Source: CAYWGR01 sp964458015
GTDB lineage: Bacteria > Planctomycetota > Planctomycetia > Pirellulales > Thermoguttaceae
Assembly: GCA_964458015.1 (NCBI GenBank)
Contig: CAYWGR010000044.1
Location: 1-32,937, forward strand
Length of the DNA: 32,937 nucleotides
Direction of reading: 5' to 3'
In this document: piece after piece, positions 16,043-24,794 of the stretch
Layout: every line of letters starts with the position of its first letter
Numbering within the stretch: the first letter of the stretch is position 1
Made by a program: the position numbers and the translations under genes
Notes under the pieces: generated by a model
Told to the model about the DNA's origin: nothing
What the model saw: only the letters and a program-made list of their open reading frames with translations
Database searches by the model: none

Positions 16043-16891
16043 CTACATCCCGCGTTTGCCGCCAAACCATTCGACATGCCGTCGAGGGCAGAACGAGAAG
16101 CCGTGTTTTGTGCAATACGGCTCAAGCCATGCGGATATCGCCGCCAACGAGTCCTTCTTGGTTCCTTGCGGCATCAACATGACCCGGTCGAGAGATACTG
16201 CCGGAAACTCCGACAAATAATCCTCTACCTCACGGCAATCCTCGCGGTCGTCGATCACAAATTTCAGTTGGTAATCGTATTCCGAGGTTAATCGGCGAAT
16301 TACCTCGGGCGCATGCCGATTCATTGTGTGACGCCAAGTCCACTGTGGATCCTGCTCGGGCATCGGCGTGGAATTCGAGAGCTTGGGACTAATCGACATC
16401 AAATCGCAAGCAACCGGCAGATAGAGCGTGCCCGAGGTCTCGATCGTGATATGCCAGCCGTCCGCGTGAAAGGCTTCCGTCAAGGGAATGCTTTCGGCCG
16501 ATAGCATGGGCTCGCCGCCGGTAAGAACGAGGTGATGCGGATGATTCATATCCTGGACGCTGCTGCCGGCTCGCCCGACAGTGCATCGTGCAATCGTCGT
16601 CGTATCACCGCCGGACAAACCAGTGGATATGACTTTATCTCTGCACCCTTGCCCCGAGTGCGTATGAAGAACATCTTTTAGAAAGTGCGGCCGATCGGAG
16701 CGACGCAGACGCTCAACACGGTCGAGAATTTCGGCGGTCGAAAGTTCTTCGCCTTCGGGCGACCATGAGGTGTACGGCGTATCGCAAAAGCGACATCGCA
16801 GATTACAGCCGCTTGTGCGCACGAAGACGCTTTCCGTGCCTGTCAGCCGGCCTTCACCTTGGATCGAACGAAATATCTCGGCAATACGCAT
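16043..16891 (-). CDS. queE: 7-carboxy-7-deazaguanine synthase, with an in-frame insertion
   Basis: This radical-SAM enzyme turns 6-carboxy-tetrahydropterin into 7-carboxy-7-deazaguanine, a step towards queuosine. The [4Fe-4S] Cys motif is C29-N-L-R-C33-R-F-C36, preceded by the EIFRSIQGEG start and SVFVRTSGCN. GGEPM (about 125-129) and the C-terminal FCPRRHVEWFGGKRG are also present. The protein is 282 residues; relatives that I recall are about 230. The difference is an extra block at about residues 66-115, between the first helix and GGEPM, containing a palindromic repeat (16546-16632). The frame stays open, so the enzyme may still work with a surface loop or may be impaired. It lies upstream-to-downstream with queC on the same strand, separated by a repeat-filled 157-base gap. 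Confidence 0.93.
   Translation of the reverse strand: MRIAEIFRSIQGEGRLTGTESVFVRTSGCNLRCRFCDTPYTSWSPEGEELSTAEILDRVERLRRSDRPHFLKDVLHTHSGQGCRDKVISTGLSGGDTTTIARCTVGRAGSSVQDMNHPHHLVLTGGEPMLSAESIPLTEAFHADGWHITIETSGTLYLPVACDLMSISPKLSNSTPMPEQDPQWTWRHTMNRHAPEVIRRLTSEYDYQLKFVIDDREDCREVEDYLSEFPAVSLDRVMLMPQGTKKDSLAAISAWLEPYCTKHGFSFCPRRHVEWFGGKRGM
16546..16632. repeat. 87-bp palindromic element inside queE
   Basis: Perfect outer arms TCATATCC (16546-16553) and GGATATGA (16625-16632) enclose imperfect inner arms (CCGGCTCGCCCGACAGTG against ACCGCCGGACAAACCAG). The arms differ mostly by transitions, as expected of an old but foldable RNA hairpin. Its length is exactly 29 codons, so it does not shift the queE frame. 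Confidence 0.75.
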
Positions 16892-16894
16892 GAA

Positions 16895-17036
<142 letters not shown>

Positions 17037-17048
17037 CTTTCCCGCTCT

Positions 17049-17771
17049 TCACTCTTCACTTATCCGGTACTCCAAAGGATCCGCAAGGCCCGCTTCGGCG
17101 AAACCTTTAAGGCGCAACTGGCAAGCATCGCAATGGCCGCAGCTTATGCCCGTGGGATCAGGATCGTAACACGAGTGGGTAAGCTTATAGTTTACACCCA
17201 GGGCCGTCCCTTGTCGAATTATTTCGGCCTTGCTCCAATGCAGCAGCGGCGTATGTATTTTGAATCGCAGCCGGCCCTCGACGCTTGCTTTGGTGGCCAA
17301 ATTGGCCATGGCCGTGAAAGCCTCGATGAACTCCGGCCGGCAGTCGGGATAGCCGCTGTAGTCGATGGCATTGACTCCGATAAAAATGTCGGCCGCATCG
17401 CTTGTCTCGGCAAAGGCCAACGCCAGCGAGAGCAGCACCGTGTTGCGGGCAGGCACGTAGGTGACGGGAATACCTTCCGCCATCGTCTCGGCCGGGCGAT
17501 CCTTGGGCACCTCGATATGGTCCGTCAGAGCGCTGCCGCCGAATACCGAAAGATCCACCGATAAAACCGTGTGGCGAACCACGCCCAAAGCCTGGGCGAC
17601 CCGGCGAGCGGCATCCAACTCAAAACGATGCCGCTGTCCGTAATCCACCGACAAGGCATACAGCGAAAAACCCTGATGCCGAGCGATGGCGGCGGCGGTA
17701 GCCGAGTCAAGCCCCCCGGAAAGTAGGATTACCGCCCGGCGATCCGTGTAATTACTTAATGACGCAGTCAT
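17049..17771 (-). CDS. queC: 7-cyano-7-deazaguanine synthase
   Basis: The 240-residue ATP-dependent enzyme converts 7-carboxy-7-deazaguanine and ammonia to preQ0. The N-terminal PP-loop SGGLDSATAAAIAR binds ATP. YVPARNTVLLSLALAFAE and GVNAIDYSGYPDCRPEFIEAF are family segments. The structural zinc site is Cys201, Cys211, Cys214 and Cys217 in SCYDPDPTGISCGHCDACQL. The start at 17771 (MTASLSNYTDRRAV) is preferred to an ATG at 17819, because the extra 16 residues do not look like part of the family. It is divergent from queF, which performs the next step, with 78 bases between starts. Confidence 0.96.
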   Translation of the reverse strand: MTASLSNYTDRRAVILLSGGLDSATAAAIARHQGFSLYALSVDYGQRHRFELDAARRVAQALGVVRHTVLSVDLSVFGGSALTDHIEVPKDRPAETMAEGIPVTYVPARNTVLLSLALAFAETSDAADIFIGVNAIDYSGYPDCRPEFIEAFTAMANLATKASVEGRLRFKIHTPLLHWSKAEIIRQGTALGVNYKLTHSCYDPDPTGISCGHCDACQLRLKGFAEAGLADPLEYRISEE

Positions 17772-17849
17772 GGCAGTTTCCGTGTACCCCCTATTCGCAA
17801 ACCCTTTATCATGCCACAATAGTTACTCGGAGAAAAGGAGCCGGGAACG

Positions 17850-18203
17850 ATGGCGGATCGATTTTGCGACATGTTGGAAACGTTTGACAATCAGTATCCC
17901 AATCGGGATTATTCCATCGAGATTGTTTGCCCCGAATTTACGTCGGTTTGTCCCAAAACCGGCCAGCCCGATTTCGGGACGATCACCATCAGCTACGTAC
18001 CCGACCAAAAATGCGTGGAACTGAAGAGCTTGAAGTTTTATTTGCAGCAATTCCGGAACGAAGGCATTTTTTACGAAAATGTCACGAATCGCATTTACGA
18101 CGATCTCGTTGCCGTATTGGAGCCGCGCCGATTAAAGCTCACGGCGGCTTTTACCCCGCGAGGCGGCATTAAGACGAGCGTTGTCGTCGAAAAGAACAGC
18201 TAA
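17850..18203 (+). CDS. queF: NADPH-dependent preQ0 reductase (7-cyano-7-deazaguanine reductase)
   Basis: The 117-residue unimodular QueF reduces the nitrile of preQ0 to the amine of preQ1, which Tgt then inserts into tRNA. The thioimide-forming nucleophile is Cys34 in FTSVCPKTGQPDFG, with Asp41 as the likely general acid. ELKSLKFYLQQFRNEG contains the NADPH-binding Glu-Leu-Lys-Ser element, and FTPRGGI closes the T-fold. The start is secure: AAGGAG lies about 9 bases upstream. It is short for the family (often 120-165) but no core motif is missing. It is divergent from queC, so the three queuosine genes form a compact cluster. GTP cyclohydrolase (FolE) and QueD are not in the window. Confidence 0.96.
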   Translation: MADRFCDMLETFDNQYPNRDYSIEIVCPEFTSVCPKTGQPDFGTITISYVPDQKCVELKSLKFYLQQFRNEGIFYENVTNRIYDDLVAVLEPRRLKLTAAFTPRGGIKTSVVVEKNS

Positions 18204-18215
18204 ACGCAGTCTACT

Positions 18216-18330
18216 GTATTACTAACCCTAAAGATCGTGAAGTATTTCACAAAGTTTAGCGACCAACGGGAGCGAATCGAAGCCAATCGAGCGGTAGCTC
18301 GTATTGGTTGGCGGCCCTGCCGCCCTGTGT
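18216..18330 (+). repeat. 115-bp intergenic element, copy A
   Basis: It runs from TATTACTAACCCTAAAGATC through GCGACCAACGGGAGCGA and GTATTGGTTGGCGGCCCTGC to CGCCCTGTG. An inverted copy lies at 28772-28885 with only about ten differences by eye. It contains small hairpins (GAGC-GGTA-GCTC and GGCGG-CCCTG-CCGCC). It sits between queF and the TIM-barrel gene, upstream of the latter. Confidence 0.9.
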
Positions 18331-18406
18331 TATCCTCGAACGAAACAAGCCGCTTGCGGCCAAGCTAATCACTGACCTCTGACCCCCTGAACCCCAGAGT
18401 GCTGCC

Positions 18407-19423
<1,017 letters not shown>

Positions 19424-19438
19424 GCGATTATCCACTCT

Positions 19439-19494
19439 CGGAAATATACTACGGAAATATTCTGCGGAAATAGCCGGGAGCTAACAGCTCCCGG
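19439..19494. terminator. 13-bp tandem repeat and strong hairpin between convergent genes
   Basis: CCGGGAGCT (19474-19482) and AGCTCCCGG (19486-19494) form a perfect 9-bp stem with a 3-base loop. It is preceded by about 2.5 tandem units of CGGAAATATNCTN (19439-19470). Lying between convergent stop codons it could stop transcripts from both sides, although no T-tract is present. Confidence 0.6.
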
Positions 19495-19511
19495 AATGTG
19501 GGTAAATCCAC

Positions 19512-20897
19512 TTAGCACGTAATGTGCATCAGTGCGGCCTTGCGAAGCTTGGATTTGTTATAGCTATCGACGGCCTTCACCGTCGGTTGCGTTTCGCACT
19601 TGATCGAGCGTTGCGAGAGGAACCGGCGGGCGTCCTCTGTCAGTTCGACGTTGCCCGACTTGCCGCCGCCGATGAACAGGATTTCCGGACCGCCTTTGCA
19701 CACCTTTTCCAATTCCTTGGGGCCGACGGTATGGGCCGAGCCATAGATGCCCTTGGCAAGGCTTTCGTCGCGGACCTTCACCTTGCCACTAACGGTGATA
19801 AAAATATCGTGGCTGTAGGTGTCTTTGCCGACCGAAATTTCGCCAAAGCCGATGCGGGTGATTTCGGGATAGGCCGGTTTCACAAGGAATCGCTTTTTGA
19901 AGGGGCTGCGCCCCACTCGCTTGCGAGCGGCGGCAACGGCGCCCAGCACGACGGCATCGTCGCCCAATGCGGAAAGCAGGACGCGCCCGCCTTCGCGTGC
20001 GCCGGGCAGCGGATCGCGCCCGACGATGTTTTCAATGATCGGCATGATGAAATCGCTACAGGCCTCGACCACTCCGCCGCCAAAGACGATGGCCTCGGGG
20101 TCGAGCAGGTGCCGCACGTTGATGCAGGCATAGCCGAGCACTTCGGCGGCGCGTCGCATCACGCCGGTAACCAGTTCGTCGCCGACATCGAGTGCTTTGC
20201 GGATCATGCCGCTGCGAATGACCGAAAGATCGCCTTCGGCCAATTCGGTAAGAACGCTTGTGCGGCCGGCGGCCAGCGCATCGCGAATATCGCGTTCGAT
20301 GGCCGTGCGGCTAGCCAGTGCCTCGAAGCAGCCGCAGTTGCCGCAGCCGCATTTGGGGCCGTCGATGTGCATAATCATGTGGCCGATCTCGCCGGCCGAT
20401 TCACGATCGCCTCGCCATAGTTTGCCGTGTTGAACGAAACCGCTGCCGATGCCCGTGCCGACGCAGATATACAACACGCTTTCGGCCTTGCGCGCCGAGC
20501 CGAGCCACGTTTCGCCCAGGGCGCCGAGGTTGCCGTCGTTGCCGATGATGATGGGCGCTTTGAAGCGGGCTTCCAAGAGCGGACCAAGGGCGACGCCGGT
20601 CAACTGCATATTGGGGGCGACAACGACCAATCCGCGATCGGGATCGACGACGCCGGGCACCGCGATGCCGATGGCCGTCAGGTCGTTCGGGCTAATCCCG
20701 CCCTTGCGAACCATGTCGTCCATGCATTTTTCGATGGCAGCCACTTCATGCTCGGGGCCGGCGTTGCGCGGCGTGGGGCACCTTTCGCGGCCGATGATTT
20801 CGCCCGATTCACGCACCAAGGAGGCTTGCACCTTCGTTCCACCGATATCCACGCCCAAATACAGCCGGTTTTGATCGTTGGGATTCTTTTTTTTCAT
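19512..20897 (-). CDS. ROK-family sugar kinase fused to a C-terminal AAMDC/Mth938-like domain
   Basis: Residues 1 to about 325 are a ROK kinase, probably a glucokinase: LYLGVDIGGTKV for ATP, catalytic Asp121 in IIGNDGNLGALGE, GTGIGSG, EIGHM, and the zinc cluster CGCGNCGCFE. It would phosphorylate glucose or a related hexose with ATP. The last 118 residues (344-461) are not part of ROK proteins. They match the Mth938/AAMDC fold: PEITRIGFGEISVGKDTYSHD, the GPKELEKV helix, a PEILFIGGGKSG strand-loop, an SIKCETQPTVKAVDSYN segment and a final MHITC close to the HSTC end of human AAMDC. Those proteins are normally free-standing and of unclear function. No frameshift is visible at the junction, so a genuine fusion is likely. 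PPK2 is upstream on the same strand, 158 bases away. Confidence 0.9.
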   Translation of the reverse strand: MKKKNPNDQNRLYLGVDIGGTKVQASLVRESGEIIGRERCPTPRNAGPEHEVAAIEKCMDDMVRKGGISPNDLTAIGIAVPGVVDPDRGLVVVAPNMQLTGVALGPLLEARFKAPIIIGNDGNLGALGETWLGSARKAESVLYICVGTGIGSGFVQHGKLWRGDRESAGEIGHMIMHIDGPKCGCGNCGCFEALASRTAIERDIRDALAAGRTSVLTELAEGDLSVIRSGMIRKALDVGDELVTGVMRRAAEVLGYACINVRHLLDPEAIVFGGGVVEACSDFIMPIIENIVGRDPLPGAREGGRVLLSALGDDAVVLGAVAAARKRVGRSPFKKRFLVKPAYPEITRIGFGEISVGKDTYSHDIFITVSGKVKVRDESLAKGIYGSAHTVGPKELEKVCKGGPEILFIGGGKSGNVELTEDARRFLSQRSIKCETQPTVKAVDSYNKSKLRKAALMHITC

Positions 20898-21055
20898 GGG
20901 ATGTATCTTTTCTCGGGATCGATTGCCAAGAATCGGTTGAGTAATGTTTTTTCGGTTTTCCCACCCTCTCGTTGGTAGGCCTCCGATCCTTGGCGAGGAA
21001 ACAACAAATCCGATTGAATCGGAAACGGGGGCGGCTGTAAAGCAGGGGGGGGACG

Positions 21056-21859
21056 CTATTCGACCGTGATGCGGTCCAATCCTTTTTCGGCCGGTGGATA
21101 CTGCGGGGCCATTTTTTCCAGCGTTTTTCGCAATATGCGGCTAATAACCAAATTGCGATACCACTTTCGATTGGCAGGCACCACATACCACGGCGCGTAT
21201 TTCGTATTGCATTGCGACAGCACTGCCTCGTAGGCCTGCTGATAGTCGTCCCAATAGCGGCGTTCCTGAAGGTCGGCCTTGCTGAATTTCCAACGTTTCT
21301 GAGGATCATCCAGCCGCGATTGCAGTCGCTTTCGCTGTTCCTCTTTGCTGATGTGCAGAAACACCTTGACGATGGTCGTGCCGCCTTCGCTAAGCATCTG
21401 CTCGAATTGGTTGATGCGGTGATAACGGCTTTCCCACTCTGGTTTGGGCACAAGATCATGCACCCGAACGACCAGAACATCTTCATAGTGCGAGCGGTTG
21501 AAGATGCCGATAAAACCCTTGCGCGGCGTGGCACGACTGATACGCCAGAGGAAATCGTGCGCCAGTTCGTCGACGCCGGGCTGCTTGAACGACGTGACCT
21601 GGCAGCTTTGCGGATTGAAACCGCGCATCACGTGGCGAATCGTGCCGTCTTTGCCCGCGGTGTCCATGCCTTGAAGCACCAATAATAGGGAACGGCGATT
21701 TTCGGCATAAAGCCGATAGCCGAGGTCGGCCAGCACTTTTACGTTGGCATCGAGTTCGGCCTGCGCCTTGTTCTTATTTTTGATCCCGCCGGTATGGTCG
21801 GCGTCGAAATCGCGCAGGCGGACCTTTTTTCCGGGAGTAAGGCAAATCGGTTGTTTCAT
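21056..21859 (-). CDS. ppk2: Polyphosphate kinase 2 family protein
   Basis: This 267-residue P-loop kinase transfers phosphate between polyphosphate and nucleotides. Walker A is GMDTAGKDG (64-72), followed by GFNPQSCQVTSFKQP and LAHDFLWR. Walker B with the family signature is IFNRSHYEDVLVVRVH, and the lid helix includes RRYWDDYQQAYE. Length is that of a single-domain PPK2. The NDP- or NMP-phosphorylating subclass cannot be fixed by eye. It would make ATP or GTP from polyphosphate in the cytoplasm. It lies just upstream of the ROK kinase on the same strand, so the two could be co-transcribed. AAAAGG lies upstream of the ATG. Confidence 0.93.
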   Translation of the reverse strand: MKQPICLTPGKKVRLRDFDADHTGGIKNKNKAQAELDANVKVLADLGYRLYAENRRSLLLVLQGMDTAGKDGTIRHVMRGFNPQSCQVTSFKQPGVDELAHDFLWRISRATPRKGFIGIFNRSHYEDVLVVRVHDLVPKPEWESRYHRINQFEQMLSEGGTTIVKVFLHISKEEQRKRLQSRLDDPQKRWKFSKADLQERRYWDDYQQAYEAVLSQCNTKYAPWYVVPANRKWYRNLVISRILRKTLEKMAPQYPPAEKGLDRITVE

Positions 21860-22193
21860 GGGATGGGCCTTTTCTTTATTCTAGGGCACTGCAAGGATAG
21901 GTTGCAGCAAGGAATCCGGCAAATCCGCGTTTTTTGCGTCCTGGCACTCATTTCTCACGGTAGGGTGGGTCAAGGTCGCATAAACTTTTGGTGGGTCTGC
22001 GCAAACCAATCAACCATTATTCCACCTTGCAAGAAAGCAAACCGACTTGCCGCGACCGAAGCCCCACCAGAACATCGGTTTGCTTGACCCACCCTGCATT
22101 TTGTGTCCTAGTGTTTGCGGTTGAATCTGGAACATCGGCAATCTCGGCATCAATCGCATTCTCGGAGTGCGAGATGTTCAACGCACTAAAAAC
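21860..22193. other. Intergenic spacer holding a palindromic element
   Basis: No gene is supported. The main content is the nested palindrome at 21962-22095. The sequence on either side shows nothing recognisable. Confidence 0.5.
21962..22095. repeat. 134-bp nested palindrome (AGGGTGGGTCAAG arms)
   Basis: A perfect 13-bp outer stem, AGGGTGGGTCAAG (21962-21974) with CTTGACCCACCCT (22083-22095), encloses a TGGTGGG/CCCACCA stem (21989-21995 and 22063-22069). The shape suggests a small non-autonomous mobile element. A GGCGGGTC hairpin at 32891 and the palindrome at 7252 may be relatives. Confidence 0.8.
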
Positions 22194-22946
22194 TCAAAGA
22201 CTTGCGATAATCACGCCGACAAGCAACTGGCCGTCGGTATGCCAAGGATCTCCGCCGCCGTTGCGGCCGGAGAGCGTTTTGTGGAATCCCTCTTGAAAAA
22301 ATGTCTCCGATAAATCGCCTGTCTGCTTAAGATCCTCGAAAAGGTGATCGCGTTCCGCATCTACATCGGCATCGATGTGATGCGTAATTTGGCCGGTCGT
22401 GTGGCTCAAACCGACACGTTCGTCATACGTGGCAGAACCGATCCAGATGGGACGGCCGTCGTCGTCGATGATGTCGGTACGCCAAAAGCGGACGTGGTGT
22501 CGCTTGCGGGGATTTTCGCCCACGGGCTGCTCGAAGGCCAGGTCTTCCTTGCGTCCGTCAAAATACAAATTGCTCACGGGTGCATCTACATAGGTGCGAT
22601 TGAGCACCGTAGCGTCGGCGATCTCCAAACAACTGCGCAAGGTAAGGGGATCGGCCGGATGCCATCCGCCGGCCAGTAGTATTTTTTTGAGCTCGATTTC
22701 CGTGCCGATGAGCGCCACATTGAGCGGATCGCCGGGGATGCCGGCGGCTGTGTGCGTGATGCCGGGAATATCAGCGAGGCTTGGATGATGGTGGACGAAA
22801 CGTCTCCAATCCCAAGGCAAAACAAGATAGGCAATGGCTCCGTAAAGAACCAGAAAGCCTAGGGTCATGGCCGCCACGCGCCAGCGATGTTTCCACAAGG
22901 ACGCCTTTTCGGGAGAGGCCGCCGCGGGGTTGGATGGATTCTTCAT
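22194..22946 (-). CDS. LssY_C-domain membrane-anchored protein
   Basis: The 250-residue protein has a short basic N-terminus and one transmembrane helix at about 24-46 (AAMTLGFLVLYGAIAYLVL). An LssY C-terminal domain follows from about 72: PLNVALIGTEIELKKILLAGGWHPADPLTLRS, PVSNLYFDGRKEDLAFEQPVG, RHHVRFWR, GSATYDERVGLSHTTGQITHHI and GRNGGGDPWHTDG. The domain is usually attached to PAP2 phosphatases or free-standing; its function is unsettled. The single anchor suggests it acts at the outer face of the cytoplasmic membrane. No operon partner is evident: PPK2 follows on the same strand, but the palindrome lies between. Confidence 0.85.
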   Translation of the reverse strand: MKNPSNPAAASPEKASLWKHRWRVAAMTLGFLVLYGAIAYLVLPWDWRRFVHHHPSLADIPGITHTAAGIPGDPLNVALIGTEIELKKILLAGGWHPADPLTLRSCLEIADATVLNRTYVDAPVSNLYFDGRKEDLAFEQPVGENPRKRHHVRFWRTDIIDDDGRPIWIGSATYDERVGLSHTTGQITHHIDADVDAERDHLFEDLKQTGDLSETFFQEGFHKTLSGRNGGGDPWHTDGQLLVGVIIASL

Positions 22947-23197
22947 GGAGCTTGCTCTTTTCGGAATGCGAGAACAAAGAATGAAACCATACTCATGTCT
23001 ACTGGACCAAGTTTAGGATGCAAGTCAAGCAGACCCCCCCGGTCAGGTGCTTTTTGGCCAATTTATAGGCGCGCGGGGGGACAAAAACGCGATTTCCTTG
23101 AATTCCGAGTCCCGGCGTAACCATCGAAGAATTCGGCGTGTATACAGGGGCAGCGTGATGGTATTACAATAAACCCTGGGAAAATGAGAGGTGTGGA

Positions 23198-24190
23198 ATG
23201 CGTAAGACACTCGGATTGGCGTTGGCCGTGGTTTTAGGGCTTGCTTCGTATGTGCAGGCCGAAGCCATCAATCTTCAACAGATTTCGGCCGACGCGAAAT
23301 GGGCGGTCCATCTGGACATCGATGCCTTGCGGACGTCGAGCGTTGCCCAAAAGGTTGCCGCGAAGGTGCTGGAAAAGCATCCGGAAGTTCAAGGCCATTT
23401 GGCGATGGTTCAGGCCGTGGCACGGTTCAATCCCTGCACGGACCTGCACAGCGTAACATTCTACGGCCGTCAGATTAAGCCGAACTCCGGCGTGGCGATC
23501 GTGCGGGCCAATGTCGACAAAGCGCTGTTGTCGGACAAAGTTAAGCTGGCTCCTGAATACCGCATGAGCAACTACGGCAAGTACGAGTTGCACAGTTGGA
23601 TTCACGCCAAGGGTTCGAAGCATGAGCGCACCATGACGGGCGCGTTCTACAAGGACGACGTGCTGTTGTTCGCCTTGTCGGCCGACGAAGTAATGGCCGC
23701 CATCGACGTGTTGGACGGCAAGAAACCGAATTTCTCCGGCAAGGAGACGGGCTTGCTGACCAATTCGACCTTGCCCTCGGGCGCGATCCTTGTTGCCGGA
23801 GCGATTGGCCTCGACAGCGTTGAAACGCCTTGCAAGTCGCCGTTGGTCAAACAGCTAAGCTCACTCGTATTGGTGACCGGCGAAGATCAAGGCAACCTGT
23901 TCGTTCAGGGCCACCTGGTCGTCAAGGACGCCGAGGTCGCCAAACAACTGAAGTCGATCGCCGACGGTGCGATTGCCTTGGCCTTGCTGTCGAAAAGCGA
24001 CGACGCCGAAGCGGTCAAGTTGATCAATGCCGTGAAGGTCACGGCGGCCGACAAGGCGGTTGTGGTCGAAGGCCGTGCGTCGATCGACGCCGTCTTGGCA
24101 CACGTGCATAAGGCAATTGCCGAGGCTCAAAAAGCCCATAAAGACTGGCGCCATCACGGTAAGCCAAACAGTTGTCCCATCGGAAAGTAA
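23198..24190 (+). CDS. Secreted protein of unknown function, adjacent to an ECF sigma gene
   Basis: The 330-residue product has a signal peptide (residues 3-20, cleavage near VQAE). The mature part has alternating strands and helices, such as AKWAVHLDIDALRTSSVAQKVA, SVTFYGRQIKPNSGVAIVRANVD and VVEGRASIDAVLAHVHKAI, with a short His/Lys-rich tail. I recognise no Pfam family, although similar secreted proteins seem common in planctomycetes. GAGAGG lies upstream of the ATG, and TACAAT at 23165 may be its -10. The ECF sigma factor starts 10 bases after its stop, so the three genes from 23198 to 25396 probably form one transcript, and this protein may be an extracytoplasmic sensor or target of that pathway. 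Confidence 0.75.
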   Translation: MRKTLGLALAVVLGLASYVQAEAINLQQISADAKWAVHLDIDALRTSSVAQKVAAKVLEKHPEVQGHLAMVQAVARFNPCTDLHSVTFYGRQIKPNSGVAIVRANVDKALLSDKVKLAPEYRMSNYGKYELHSWIHAKGSKHERTMTGAFYKDDVLLFALSADEVMAAIDVLDGKKPNFSGKETGLLTNSTLPSGAILVAGAIGLDSVETPCKSPLVKQLSSLVLVTGEDQGNLFVQGHLVVKDAEVAKQLKSIADGAIALALLSKSDDAEAVKLINAVKVTAADKAVVVEGRASIDAVLAHVHKAIAEAQKAHKDWRHHGKPNSCPIGK

Positions 24191-24200
24191 GTAGTTCGGA

Positions 24201-24794
24201 ATGACGCATAGTTCCGCTTTATCGCCCACGAGTGATGAGGAACTCGCTTGCCGAGCCCAGCGGGGATGCGTAACTAGTTTCGAGCAATTGTTACAACGGT
24301 TCCAAACCCCGGTGTTGCATTTTCTGCGGCATCGGGGTTTGGCCGCTGATGCCGAGGACGTTGCCCAGGAAACATTTCTCAGGGCCTACAAAAACCTGCA
24401 TCGCTACGATCGGCGATGGACGTTTTCGGCGTGGTTGTTTACGATCGCCCGGCGCGTGAGCATTAATTATTGCAGGCGTGAACGACCGTCGGCCAACGCC
24501 GAGGCCGTGGCGTCGGCAACGTCGGACGAAATGGAACCGATCGAGGCGATGATCGCCGCCGAGGATCGGCGCCGGCTTTGGGATGCGGCGGCCGAGGTTC
24601 TTTCGGAAGAACAGATGACCGCTTTGTGGTTGTACTATACCGAAAACATGCCGTTGCAAGAGATTGCCTTGGTGTTGGAGCGATCCCACGCCTCGGTGAA
24701 GGTTATGTTGTTTCGAGCACGTCGGAAGCTGTTGTCGCTGTTGGGTGAAAAAGACGCAGAACGGCCGCTGACTGCCGCAGGGGAGGCTCCATAA
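24201..24794 (+). CDS. ECF-type RNA polymerase sigma-70 factor
   Basis: The 197-residue protein has sigma region 2 at about 18-90 (FEQLLQRFQTPVLHFLRHRG, then DAEDVAQETFLRAYKNLHRYD and FSAWLFTIARRVSINYCR) and region 4 at about 125-185 (LSEEQMTALWLYYTENMPLQEIALVLERSHASVKVMLFRARRKL). No region 3 lies between, as expected of ECF sigma factors. It would direct RNA polymerase to a small set of stress or surface genes. Its stop TAA overlaps the ATG of the next gene (TAATG at 24792-24796), which signals translational coupling to the probable anti-sigma factor. Confidence 0.93.
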   Translation: MTHSSALSPTSDEELACRAQRGCVTSFEQLLQRFQTPVLHFLRHRGLAADAEDVAQETFLRAYKNLHRYDRRWTFSAWLFTIARRVSINYCRRERPSANAEAVASATSDEMEPIEAMIAAEDRRRLWDAAAEVLSEEQMTALWLYYTENMPLQEIALVLERSHASVKVMLFRARRKLLSLLGEKDAERPLTAAGEAP

